Part shown: one piece after another, positions 15,888 through 23,509 of the stretch | Layout of the letters: every line of letters begins with the position of its first letter | Numbering within the stretch: the first letter of the stretch is position 1 | DNA from: an uncultured Verrucomicrobiota bacterium | Lineage (GTDB): Bacteria; Verrucomicrobiota; Verrucomicrobiia; Opitutales; Intestinicryptomonadaceae | Direction of reading: 5' to 3' | DNA length: 33,090 nucleotides | NCBI GenBank assembly: GCA_949293415.1 | Contig: CASFDK010000001.1 | Location: 1-33,090 of the forward strand | Translations under genes and position numbers: made by a program | Notes under the pieces: model-generated | Databases searched by the model: none | Seen by the model: only the letters and a program-made list of their open reading frames with translations | Told to the model about the DNA's origin: nothing

Positions 15888-16863
15888 ACGTCGTGTCGCT
15901 TTCGAGGTGCGCCCGCGCCGACGCGCCCGCGCCCAAACCGCCCCAATAAATCGACGGCATAACACCCGCCGCGTAAAGCGCGTTGTGGAATCTGTCGCGC
16001 GCGGAATTTTCGCGGAATTTGAGCGCGGGCGAGAACGCCGCAAACGGGTTCGACAAATTTCCGAACGCGCGGTTAAGCTCGACGAAGCCGTCGCACGAAG
16101 CGGTTTCGGCGCAAAAAATTTCCAGATTTTCGAGCGTGCGTTTTGCGGCGGAAGCGATGTCGAAATTTTCCAAAACCGAAAGCGAATGCTTCGAGATGCG
16201 CGAAACCTCCGACTTGCCGTCGAGCTTGTCCTCGCCCGCATAATAGAGGTTTTCGGCGGCGGCATAGCCCGAAAAATCGCGGATTGTTGCGGCGGAAAGC
16301 ATATCGCCCGCAAACGCGCAAAGCCCCGAACCCGCGCGGAACATCTTTGCGGGAACGAAATTTTTGCCGCGCAAAAAGCCGCCGTCGGGCACGGGCAGGG
16401 TCTTGCGCAACGATGCAAAAGAGTAGCCGCACGCGTCGGAAAGCCAGCCCGAAAACGGCGCGTGCGAAACGTCGGCTATCGACAGCACATCCGCGTTTTC
16501 GGCAAGCCAACCGCGCCACGGCTCTTCGGCGCGAAGACCGAAAAAATCGACAGCCAAAACCGCGTCGCCGCGGTCGGGTTTGAGCGTTTCGAACCGCGGC
16601 GCGGGCTCGGACGGGTAGTCGGCGTAAAGACGCACCCCGAACGAACGCCGAAGCATCCGCACGACCGACGGGCAGAAAAATTCGGGCAACCAGATTTTGC
16701 GCGGCGCGGAAAACTTTTCGATTTTCAGAATCCGCAAAAGCGCGTCGCGCCCGCACGAGAACAGCTCGCAGCCGTCAAAGTACACCGCGCCAGCACCCGC
16801 GCGAGAAAACCTGCGCGGCGGCAACGGCATAAACCAAGTGGGCTTTTCGGAAAAGTTTTCCAT
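15814..16863 (-). CDS. DegT/DnrJ/EryC1-like PLP-dependent aminotransferase-fold protein
   Basis: A 349-aa protein. The segment GYSFASLRKTLPVPDGGFLRG is the PLP-lysine loop typical of DegT/DnrJ/EryC1/StrS-type proteins (Lys in SLRKT). Upstream, CGRDALLRIL resembles the G-R-x-AL cofactor-phosphate region, and LAVDFFGL / VLSIADVSHAP supply the PLP-ring aspartate. Members usually make amino sugars for polysaccharides or antibiotics; the substrate here is unknown. The start MENFSEKPTWFMPLPPRRF is chosen because the upstream extension overlaps the divergent helicase gene. Its C-terminus (IPLDFRHSSEDAARLARL) overlaps gluQ tail to tail. Confidence 0.75.
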   Translation of the reverse strand: MENFSEKPTWFMPLPPRRFSRAGAGAVYFDGCELFSCGRDALLRILKIEKFSAPRKIWLPEFFCPSVVRMLRRSFGVRLYADYPSEPAPRFETLKPDRGDAVLAVDFFGLRAEEPWRGWLAENADVLSIADVSHAPFSGWLSDACGYSFASLRKTLPVPDGGFLRGKNFVPAKMFRAGSGLCAFAGDMLSAATIRDFSGYAAAENLYYAGEDKLDGKSEVSRISKHSLSVLENFDIASAAKRTLENLEIFCAETASCDGFVELNRAFGNLSNPFAAFSPALKFRENSARDRFHNALYAAGVMPSIYWGGLGAGASARAHLESDTTFIIPLDFRHSSEDAARLARLVRAI

Positions 16864-17020
16864 AATAATGTTGCAAGGACTATCAAATTGTAAATGTTCG
16901 TTCAATCGCAATTTTTCGGGATTGCGCGGGTTCGGCGAAATTTCCGCCGCCGCAAAAAACAAACCGAAGCGCGGAATGGCTTTCCACTGTTCATTTTCGC
17001 GCACGCAAAAAAGGAACGTT

Positions 17021-18526
17021 ATGGAAAACAAGACACCGCAAAATTTCGACGGTCTGGGACTGTCGGAAAAACTCCTGCTCGCGGTAAAAAACGCGGGCTA
17101 CGAAAAACCGTCGCCGATACAGGTGCGGGCGATTCCGCCCATTCTGGCGGGGCGCGACATCTTCGGTTGCGCACAGACGGGCACGGGCAAAACAGCGGCG
17201 TTCGCCCTGCCGATTATGCAAATGCTCGACGGACGCGGACACTATCCCGCGCCCAAACGCTTCCGCGCGCTCATCCTCACGCCCACGCGCGAACTCGCCG
17301 AACAGATCGACGCAAACATCGCAATGTACGGCAAAAACCTGTCGCTTTCGCATTGCAAGGTGTACGGCGGGGTATCGCAAAATCCGCAGATAAAACTGCT
17401 CGCGCACGGCGTTGACATCCTGACTGCGACCCCAGGGCGGCTGCTCGACCTCTTCAGCCAAAACAAGCTCGACTTCGGCGGAGTCGAATTTTTGGTGCTC
17501 GACGAAGCCGACCGAATGCTCGATATGGGCTTCATCAACGACATCAGAAAAATCTGCCGCGAACTGCCGAAGAAACGCCAGTCTATGCTGTTCTCGGCGA
17601 CGCTCTCGGCGGAAGTGCAGTCGCTTGCAAAAAACATCGTAGACAACCCCGAGAAAATCTCGGTATCTCCCGACAAGCCCACCGTCGATAAAATCGCGCA
17701 GAAAGTGGCGTTCGTCGAATACGGAAACAAGTTCGACCTGCTCGAAAAAATGATGAAAGAGCGTCTCGAAAAATCCGCCGACTCGCTTGCCCTCATTTTC
17801 TGCCGCACGAAGCACGGCGCAAACAAACTGGCGAAACGCCTTTGCAGAATCGGAATAGAGGCGGACGCAATTCACGGCAACAAGTCGCAGTCGGCGCGCA
17901 AGAACGCGCTTGAAAGGTTCAGGCGCAGAGAGTCGCACATTCTTGTGGCAACCGACATCGCCGCGCGCGGCATCGACGTCAAGGACATGTCGCTTGTGGT
18001 CAACTACGACCTTCCCGAAGATCCCGAAACATACGTCCACAGAATCGGGCGCACCGCGCGCGCCGAAGCCGACGGCGAAGCGGTCTCGTTCTGCTCCGCC
18101 GACGACGCGCCGCTTTTAAAGGCAATTGAAAAGTTCATAAGAAAGCAAATCGACCCGCTCGCCGACAATCCGTTCCACTCCGAAGCCGCGCAAAAGGCGG
18201 GCACGCTGAAAACTTCGCTCGCCGAAAAACTTGCGCAGCCCCTGCCGAAGTCGAAACCGCAAAACGGAGGCAAACACCCGCAGGGGAAGCGGCGGCAAAA
18301 GCCGCAGCAAAACCAATACTACGGCGAAAGTCTGCCGCGCAAAAAGGGAAAATCGGCGCAGGCGGTCGTGGAAAAAATCGGGGGCAAAAAATCGGCGCAA
18401 AAAATCGGCGGAATGCTCAAACGCAAGATGAAGGCGGCGGGCTTCAAACCGCAAACCGAAAAACCGCGCGGGAAACCGGCAAAGTCGTCATTCTGGCAAA
18501 AACTGCGCGAATCGCTGCGCAAATAG
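17021..18526 (+). CDS. DEAD-box ATP-dependent RNA helicase
   Basis: A 501-aa RhlE/RhlB-like RNA helicase for ribosome assembly or mRNA turnover. Motifs in order: Q motif (FDGLGLSEKLLLAVKNAGYEKPSPIQ), Walker A AQTGTGKT, PTRELAEQ, TPGRLLD, DEAD, SAT, the ATDIAARGIDV motif and HRIGRTAR. The last 110 residues are a lysine/glutamine-rich basic tail, common in this family and likely RNA-binding. The ATG at 17021 gives MENKTPQNFDGLGL with GGA 6 nt upstream. The longer upstream frame runs antisense into the DegT-like gene and is rejected. Confidence 0.95.
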   Translation: MENKTPQNFDGLGLSEKLLLAVKNAGYEKPSPIQVRAIPPILAGRDIFGCAQTGTGKTAAFALPIMQMLDGRGHYPAPKRFRALILTPTRELAEQIDANIAMYGKNLSLSHCKVYGGVSQNPQIKLLAHGVDILTATPGRLLDLFSQNKLDFGGVEFLVLDEADRMLDMGFINDIRKICRELPKKRQSMLFSATLSAEVQSLAKNIVDNPEKISVSPDKPTVDKIAQKVAFVEYGNKFDLLEKMMKERLEKSADSLALIFCRTKHGANKLAKRLCRIGIEADAIHGNKSQSARKNALERFRRRESHILVATDIAARGIDVKDMSLVVNYDLPEDPETYVHRIGRTARAEADGEAVSFCSADDAPLLKAIEKFIRKQIDPLADNPFHSEAAQKAGTLKTSLAEKLAQPLPKSKPQNGGKHPQGKRRQKPQQNQYYGESLPRKKGKSAQAVVEKIGGKKSAQKIGGMLKRKMKAAGFKPQTEKPRGKPAKSSFWQKLRESLRK

Positions 18527-18555
18527 TCGAGGCGGGAAAAAAACGAAAACGGCTT

Positions 18556-18948
18556 ATGAAAAAAAATTCACCACTACAATTCTGGCAATCCTCCCGACAT
18601 TTACCGCCTTTGCGGACTCGATAACGAAAAACATCAGACTGACGTAAGACAATGTTGCGGATGTATACATCCCGTATTTCCGACGTTGACCTGCACAACG
18701 GAATTACGTTGAAAGACATCGGGCTCAAAGATTGCGACTATATCCTGACCACAATCTAAATGGACGACAAACTCATACCCAACACGATACACTCGACGTA
18801 CGAAACCATCGGCTTCTTTATGGGCGGGCACAAAATCGAACTGACACTCACGGGGCGGGAGATGCCGACCATTCCCGAACCCGCCGAATGGGCGGCGATT
18901 TTCGGCGCAATCGCGCTCGGCGCGGCAGTCTACCGCCGCCGCAAGTAA
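18556..18948 (+). pseudogene. Broken PEP-CTERM protein gene
   Basis: A degraded relative of the PEP-CTERM gene at 695. The ATG at 18556 is followed by eight A; in the +0 frame this gives a stop after 23 codons, but with one A more (or two fewer) it reads MKKKFTTTILAILPTFTAFADS, a good signal peptide. That frame stops at a TAA near 18643. A further frame gives DVDLHNGITLKDIGLKDCDYILTTI, stop, then MDDKLIPNT...IPEPAEWAAIFGAIALGAAVYRRRK, an intact sorting tail. So at least two frameshifts and one in-frame stop are present. The tail DNA is identical to the first gene over about 34 bp. A tail-only 62-aa ORF (18760-18948) could be made but lacks a signal peptide. Confidence 0.85.
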
Positions 18949-18968
18949 GGCGAAAATTTAAACTTTCA

Positions 18969-19002
18969 AACCGCCAAGCCGCAGGGCATGGCGGTTTTTT
19001 TG
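18969..19002 (+). terminator. Rho-independent terminator after the PEP-CTERM remnant
   Basis: AACCGCCA (18969-18976) pairs with TGGCGGTT (18989-18996), then a run of T. It shares the AACCGCC/GGCGGTT stem with the terminator of the intact PEP-CTERM gene, so the terminator seems to have been duplicated with the tail. Confidence 0.9.
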
Positions 19003-19011
19003 CAAAATCAT

Positions 19012-19061
19012 CTAAAAAAAAACGGAAGCTGAAAGTCCGCAAAAAAGGCTTTCCGCTTCCG
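19012..19061 (-). terminator. Rho-independent terminator after the Gfo/Idh/MocA gene
   Basis: On the minus strand, CGGAAGC (19061-19055) plus GAAAG pair with CTTTC plus GCTTCCG (19029-19023), followed by a run of T. It lies 41 bp after the minus-strand stop at 19102 and ends the AraC-oxidoreductase transcript. Confidence 0.85.
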
Positions 19062-19101
19062 ATTACAGCCCGCGCCGTTTTTGCGGACACAGGCGAATAT
19101 G

Positions 19102-20175
19102 TTAAAGCTCTACAACTTTGCCCGTGCGCGCGCTTTCGTCGGCGGCAAGACAAATGCGCAGGCTGTTGACGGCGTCGGCAATGTGGTCGCTCAAGTCTTC
19201 GTCGTTTACGATTGCGTTGTAGAGGAACAACTGCTCGCGCGCGCAGAGTTCGTCGTGGACGGGTTCTTCGCGCGTGCTAATCCATTCGTCGGGGTGTGCA
19301 AAATTACCGTCCGCGCCCACTTCGGCGGAATGGAAACGCAGCATATTCGTCTTCGTGTGCGAGTCGATATCGTCGGAAGCCTTGTCGGAAGCCGCCTCTT
19401 TCGCGCAGATGGAGACGCAGCCTTTCGGACCTATTACGTCCTTTACGAAGAACGCATTCGTGGACATCATCGGACCCCAACCCGCTTCGTACCAGCCGAC
19501 CGAACCGTCTTCGAAGACCACTTGGAACTGCCCGTAGTTGCGCTCGTTTTCGCCGATTTCGCCGCTTACCTTGGCGGAAATTCCGCTGACGCGCACGGGC
19601 TTCGAGCGGGTCATTTGACACATAACGTCGGCATAGTGAACGCCGCAGTCCACTATCGGCGTGAGCGAGTGGAGCAGGTTTTTGTGAACGTTCCAAGCCT
19701 TGCCGTGCGACTGCTGGTTGAGGTTCATACGCATTACAAGCGGCTTGCCGAGTTTGTGCGCAAGTTCGATGAATTTCACCCAAGACGGATGGTGGCGCAG
19801 AATGTAGCCAACGACCACTTTTTTGCCGTGTTTCTTCGCAAAGTCGGCAACGCGCAGCGCGCCCTCGACAGTCGATGAGATGGGCTTTTCCACGAACACG
19901 TGGCACCCCGATTCGATTGCCTGAATTGCAAGCGGCTCGTGCGAATTCGGGTAGGTGCAGATTGCCACTGCGTCGGGTTTGACCTCGGCGAGCGCGGCGG
20001 CGTAGTCTGCAAAGTGGCGGTAGTTTCCGCCGACCGACTTGTTGAACGCCTCGACCGCCTCCTTCTTGGAATCGACAATTCCGACAAGTTCGAATTCTTC
20101 GAGTTTGTCGTATGCGCGGGCGTGCGAAGACCCCATATTTCCGCATCCGACAACCAATACCCTTATTTTCTTCAT
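19102..20175 (-). CDS. Gfo/Idh/MocA-family oxidoreductase
   Basis: A 357-aa NAD(P)-dependent dehydrogenase acting on sugars, inositols or related alcohols. The Rossmann start is KIRVLVVGCGNMGSSHARAY (GxGxxG), NAD-adenosine acidic residue in LVGIVDSKKE, and the family signature HVFVEKPISST carries the catalytic Lys of EKP. The second conserved His region is SLTPIVDCGVHYADVMCQM. The specific substrate is not predictable. The gene starts 41 bp after an AraC regulator gene on the same strand, so it is probably co-transcribed with it and may act in a sugar-conversion route that the regulator controls. Confidence 0.92.
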   Translation of the reverse strand: MKKIRVLVVGCGNMGSSHARAYDKLEEFELVGIVDSKKEAVEAFNKSVGGNYRHFADYAAALAEVKPDAVAICTYPNSHEPLAIQAIESGCHVFVEKPISSTVEGALRVADFAKKHGKKVVVGYILRHHPSWVKFIELAHKLGKPLVMRMNLNQQSHGKAWNVHKNLLHSLTPIVDCGVHYADVMCQMTRSKPVRVSGISAKVSGEIGENERNYGQFQVVFEDGSVGWYEAGWGPMMSTNAFFVKDVIGPKGCVSICAKEAASDKASDDIDSHTKTNMLRFHSAEVGADGNFAHPDEWISTREEPVHDELCAREQLFLYNAIVNDEDLSDHIADAVNSLRICLAADESARTGKVVEL

Positions 20176-20216
20176 ATATTTTGCCTTTTTCTATATTGAT
20201 ATTATTGCTTATTGAT

Positions 20217-21113
20217 TTAAAGCTTTACTTTTTTGATGTCCTTCATCTTGTAGAAATAGTTTATATCCGAGCTCTCCGCCGCGCCGACGGCGTTTTTTCT
20301 GAACTGCGTCGGAGTGTAGTCGTACTTGTCCTTGAATTTTCGGCAGAAGTACGGGAGGTCGGAAAATCCGCATATCGCCGAAATTTCGCTCGTGGAGTAC
20401 GCCGAAGTTTCGAGCAGCCACGCGGCGTAGCGCAGGCGCGCATCGTTGACGAATTCGGTGGGCGTGGAGTTCATATACTTGCGCATCGCCCTGTTGATGT
20501 ACGACATATCCCTGCCGCAAATCTCCCTGAATTTCGGAAGCCCGAGCGCGAGATTCTCGGGATTGCGGATGCGGCGGCACGCCTCGGAAAGCCAGTCGGG
20601 CATTTCTGGAAGCGCGGAGGCGAATATGCTTTTCATCTGCCAATAAAGGTTGGTCAGAAAGCGCAGAATCGCCATCAGAGAGTCGTTCTGCCAAGCGAGC
20701 TCGGCGGCGGCTCGGTCGAGATACGTCGTTTCGAAGGGCGAAAGTTTCAGCGAAGTTCCCGTGAACTGTTTCTTAGAAAACTCCTCCTCTTCGGCGAGCA
20801 CCTCGCGCATAAATTTGTCCATCACCCCGCGCGCGACTGCAACATACGTAAAGTGCATTTGCGAGTTTCCGTCGGCCTCAAGAACGTGGACTTCGTTTGG
20901 GCGCGATATGTACAAAAAGTTGTCGGAGAATTTGCGCGCCTTGCCGCCGGCAATCAAAAGCCCGCCGCCGCTTCTTACCCACATAATTTCGACAAAGTCG
21001 TGCCTGTGCAAACCGACAGAATGCGACTTGTCGGTTTTACCGTGCACGACCCTGAAATATCTGTTTCCCTGAAGATGCGAATCCGAAGAGAATTCGGTTA
21101 CGAGCTTGTCCAT
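20217..21113 (-). CDS. AraC-family transcriptional regulator
   Basis: A 298-aa regulator. The N-terminal cupin-type sensing domain shows SVGLHRHDFVEIMWVRSGGG and FLYISRPNEVHVL, typical of sugar-responsive AraC proteins. The C-terminal domain has two helix-turn-helix units: FREICGRDMSYINRAMRKYMNSTPTEFVNDARLRYAAWLL and STSEISAICGFSDLPYFCRKFKDKYDYTPTQFRK. The start at 21113 is set by an AGGGGA site upstream. A start 45 bp further up is possible but less likely. Located directly upstream of the Gfo/Idh/MocA gene. The effector is unknown, though the organism and neighbours suggest a carbohydrate. Confidence 0.92.
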   Translation of the reverse strand: MDKLVTEFSSDSHLQGNRYFRVVHGKTDKSHSVGLHRHDFVEIMWVRSGGGLLIAGGKARKFSDNFLYISRPNEVHVLEADGNSQMHFTYVAVARGVMDKFMREVLAEEEEFSKKQFTGTSLKLSPFETTYLDRAAAELAWQNDSLMAILRFLTNLYWQMKSIFASALPEMPDWLSEACRRIRNPENLALGLPKFREICGRDMSYINRAMRKYMNSTPTEFVNDARLRYAAWLLETSAYSTSEISAICGFSDLPYFCRKFKDKYDYTPTQFRKNAVGAAESSDINYFYKMKDIKKVKL

Positions 21114-21118
21114 CAATG

Positions 21119-21125
21119 TTCCCCT
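21119..21125 (-). promoter_or_regulatory. Shine-Dalgarno site of the AraC gene
   Basis: AGGGGAA on the minus strand, ending 5 nt before the ATG at 21113. It supports that start over the upstream ATG at 21158. Confidence 0.6.
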
Positions 21126-21167
21126 GTTGTGTTGGCGATGATTGCGCGGCGCGCGCAAACCATAAAG

Positions 21168-21190
21168 AAAAAAAAATCCCTTTTGCGGGA
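21168..21190 (-). terminator. Rho-independent terminator of the Septu-nfo operon
   Basis: On the minus strand, TCCC (21190-21187), loop GCAAAA and GGGA (21180-21177), then a long T run. The stem is short (extended by flanking TTT/AAA). It lies 49 bp after the stop at 21240 and before the AraC gene. Confidence 0.7.
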
Positions 21191-21239
21191 AAAGTCAAAA
21201 TAATTCAAATTTTGCCTCCGCAGAAACAGAACACCCGCG

Positions 21240-21962
21240 CTATTTTGAAGAAGCGGACGCACCGAGTTTTGCGCGCTTCTTTTTTTCGAAGACCGAAACG
21301 TCGCCGCGCCCCGCCGAAGTATTGTAGACCTCTTTGTAGAGTTTCGCCTGCGCGGCGGTGTCGTCGGACGGCGGAATTTTACGCCCGCTCTCGAAATATT
21401 TTATCCGCGCGAACATCGCGCCGACAATGTCGTTGCGCTGCAAATCCTCGAACTTGATTTCGCCGTTTTCCGCGTCGCCGAAATGCCGCCGCATGGCCTT
21501 GTACAATTCGGGATGTTTGTAGCGTATCGCGCGCCGCCAGAGGTCGCGGTACGTTCCGTATTCCACTTGAAACAGACCGATTGCGTCGCCGACCGAATCC
21601 TGAAAGCGCGCGCGCAAATCGCTTTCCATAATCGCGGTTGCAAGCAGCAGATTGCGCGCATCGGGCGTGTCCCAGTCGGGAGTGTCCCTTTCTACGGCGG
21701 CGATAAACGCGCAAGCCTGCGCAATGGCCGACTCCGCCGAACGCACATCGACAACGCGCCCGTAGCCGCCGTATTTTTTGCGCAGGATTTTCAGATACGC
21801 CCGTTCCCCGGGAGTGCGCGAATTGTACGCGTTTTTCGAGCAGTTGCCCACGAACGCAAACGCGGCGAAAAGCGCGATGCAGCACGCAAGAAACGGTCGG
21901 CGCGAAAGCCATTTCGCGGCCCTCCCGACAAGCTTTTTAACGCCGAATTTCCGCCGCCGCAT
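21240..21962 (-). CDS. Membrane-anchored lysozyme-like / lytic transglycosylase-like protein
   Basis: A 240-aa protein. A basic N-terminus (MRRRKFGVKKLVGRAAKWLSRRP) precedes one hydrophobic segment, FLACCIALFAAFAFVG, so it is membrane anchored or exported. The middle holds an SLT/goose-lysozyme-like core: LLLATAIMESDLRARFQDS (the Glu in MESD is the expected catalytic acid) and VGDAIGLFQVEYGTYRDLWRRA (GLFQV matches the GLMQL strand). The rest is helical, ending in a basic tail. It would cleave peptidoglycan if active. It starts 10 bp after nfo and is the last gene of the ptuA-ptuB-nfo run. The family call is by motif only. Confidence 0.65.
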   Translation of the reverse strand: MRRRKFGVKKLVGRAAKWLSRRPFLACCIALFAAFAFVGNCSKNAYNSRTPGERAYLKILRKKYGGYGRVVDVRSAESAIAQACAFIAAVERDTPDWDTPDARNLLLATAIMESDLRARFQDSVGDAIGLFQVEYGTYRDLWRRAIRYKHPELYKAMRRHFGDAENGEIKFEDLQRNDIVGAMFARIKYFESGRKIPPSDDTAAQAKLYKEVYNTSAGRGDVSVFEKKKRAKLGASASSK

Positions 21963-21972
21963 AACAGCAAAA

Positions 21973-22815
21973 TCAGCCGCGCAGCGAGCGCAGAAGTTTT
22001 ATCTCTTCGGCGTAGCCGTCGAGTTCGTTGGGCGTTTCGAGGTAGAACGGAAGGTGGCGCAATTTCGGGTGGTTTATTATCCGCGCAATCGCGTCCAGTC
22101 CTATCGTGCCCCCGCCGATTTTTTCGTGCCTGTCCTTGTGTGAATCGAACGGGGTCATACTATCGTTGAGGTGGATTGCCTTCAGACGGCTCAGCCCCAC
22201 GATTTTGTCGAACTGCCCGAGCACGCCGTCGAGGTCGTTTACAATGTCGTAGCCCGCCGAGTAGACGTGGCAGGTATCGAGGCACACGCCGAGATTTTCC
22301 GAACCGCCCGCCGCCGAAATTATCGCGGCAATCTCATCGAAAGTAGAGCCGACCTCGCTGCCCTTGCCCGACATCGTTTCGAGCAGTACAACGGTCGATT
22401 CCGCCTTCGGAAGAACCGCCGCAAGCGTTTCGACAATAAGTTCAATGCCGCGATCAACACCCTGCCCCACGTGCGAACCGGGGTGGAAGTTGTAGAAACT
22501 GTGCCCGATTTTCGCCTGCCGCTCCAAGTCTTCGCCCATCGCCGTCCGCGCGAAAACGCGCAAAGATTCGTCCGCCGAACACGGATTGTATGTGTAGGGC
22601 GCGTGGACGAGAAACGGCGCGAAAGCGTTCTCCCGGGCAATCTGCAGAAGATTCGCCGCGTCGTCTGGGTCGAATTCCTTTGCCTTGCCCCCGCGCGGAT
22701 TGCGGCTGAAATACTGGAAGGCGTTTGCGTCTATCGAGAGCGCGTCTTTGCCCATTTTTGCGTATCCGCCCGAAAACGACAAATGACATCCTATTTTAAA
22801 ATCCCTATTTTTCAT
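21973..22815 (-). CDS. nfo: Endonuclease IV (AP endonuclease)
   Basis: A 280-aa zinc-dependent apurinic/apyrimidinic endonuclease of base-excision repair. Zinc-site motifs along the TIM barrel: [11 protein letters not shown] (His), [10 protein letters not shown] (His), NFHPGSHVG (His), [19 protein letters not shown] (Glu), [14 protein letters not shown] (Asp and His), [22 protein letters not shown] (His, Asp-x-His) and FYLETPN (Glu). All the expected ligands seem present. The ATG at 22815 lies 11 bp inside the end of the HNH gene, so translation is coupled; a TTG at 22827 is an alternative. Placement directly behind a Septu pair is unusual. Confidence 0.95.
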   Translation of the reverse strand: MKNRDFKIGCHLSFSGGYAKMGKDALSIDANAFQYFSRNPRGGKAKEFDPDDAANLLQIARENAFAPFLVHAPYTYNPCSADESLRVFARTAMGEDLERQAKIGHSFYNFHPGSHVGQGVDRGIELIVETLAAVLPKAESTVVLLETMSGKGSEVGSTFDEIAAIISAAGGSENLGVCLDTCHVYSAGYDIVNDLDGVLGQFDKIVGLSRLKAIHLNDSMTPFDSHKDRHEKIGGGTIGLDAIARIINHPKLRHLPFYLETPNELDGYAEEIKLLRSLRG

Positions 22816-23509
22816 TGCACGTATCAATTTCGGATTTTCTTGAAAGTTTCCACGAATCCGCCGCCGCGGTCGCCGAAGAGACGAACGGGGGACATCTGCC
22901 GTTGATTTCGCGCAGAATCTCCGACGGCGGAACGCCCGCCTCGAGAAGCCTCAGCGTCTCGAACATCGCGATTTTCCGCAGGTTCACGAGCGGCGGAACG
23001 TTCAGCCGCAGGTTGTCGATGCTCTCCCGCGCAAGTTCGATTTCCCCCGCGTCGGTCAGCGCGGGATTGACCCTTATTTCGCCGCTGAACGAGTACGCGA
23101 ACAGGCGCGAGCAGCGCGGATCGTAGGGCGAGGCTGCGGGCAGCGTACCGCGCGCGTGCCCGCAGTGCAGATAGCTGTCTCGCAGAACGCCGAGCCCCCC
23201 GCCTTCGTTTTGCGCCTCGAATTTCTTTGGGTCTTTGATGCACGAAACCGCCATATTCGCGTAGTCCATCGTGCGGTGCGAAAGCCCGCCGCGCTGCGGC
23301 TCGATGTGCTCGATGTGCGAAGTTTCGTCGGTTATGCGCGACTCGCAATAGCAGCAGAGGAATTTCTGCCTGCGTATGAGCGAATCCTTCAACTCCGCCT
23401 TCGCCTTGAGATTATGGAACGCCGAATATTTGGCGTTGGGATGGCGTTTTTTCCAGCGTTTGAATACGTCGGGCGCGTCCGACTCCGCGGGTTCGGGAAT
23501 GTATCTCAT
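22805..23509 (-). CDS. ptuB: HNH endonuclease, PtuB-like (TIGR02646-type)
   Basis: A 234-aa HNH nuclease. [23 protein letters not shown] holds a CxxC-type zinc pair (C52/C55) and the catalytic HIEH (H65, H68), followed by DYANMAVSC (the N of HNH) and HCGHARG (115-121), which probably complete the zinc site. The early segment [26 protein letters not shown] is the standard opening of this family. These nucleases occur as PtuB of Septu and next to retron ATPases, where they degrade nucleic acid on phage infection. The ATG overlaps the ATPase stop by 4 bp, and its 3' end overlaps nfo by 11 bp. No reverse transcriptase or retron RNA is visible nearby. Confidence 0.85.
   Translation of the reverse strand: MRYIPEPAESDAPDVFKRWKKRHPNAKYSAFHNLKAKAELKDSLIRRQKFLCCYCESRITDETSHIEHIEPQRGGLSHRTMDYANMAVSCIKDPKKFEAQNEGGGLGVLRDSYLHCGHARGTLPAASPYDPRCSRLFAYSFSGEIRVNPALTDAGEIELARESIDNLRLNVPPLVNLRKIAMFETLRLLEAGVPPSEILREINGRCPPFVSSATAAADSWKLSRKSEIDTCNEK

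Noticed and set aside
15862..16893. A 343-codon plus-strand open frame opposite the DegT-like gene
   Set aside because: The minus-strand frame carries the SLRKT and PDGG motifs; the plus-strand frame is an arginine-rich shadow.
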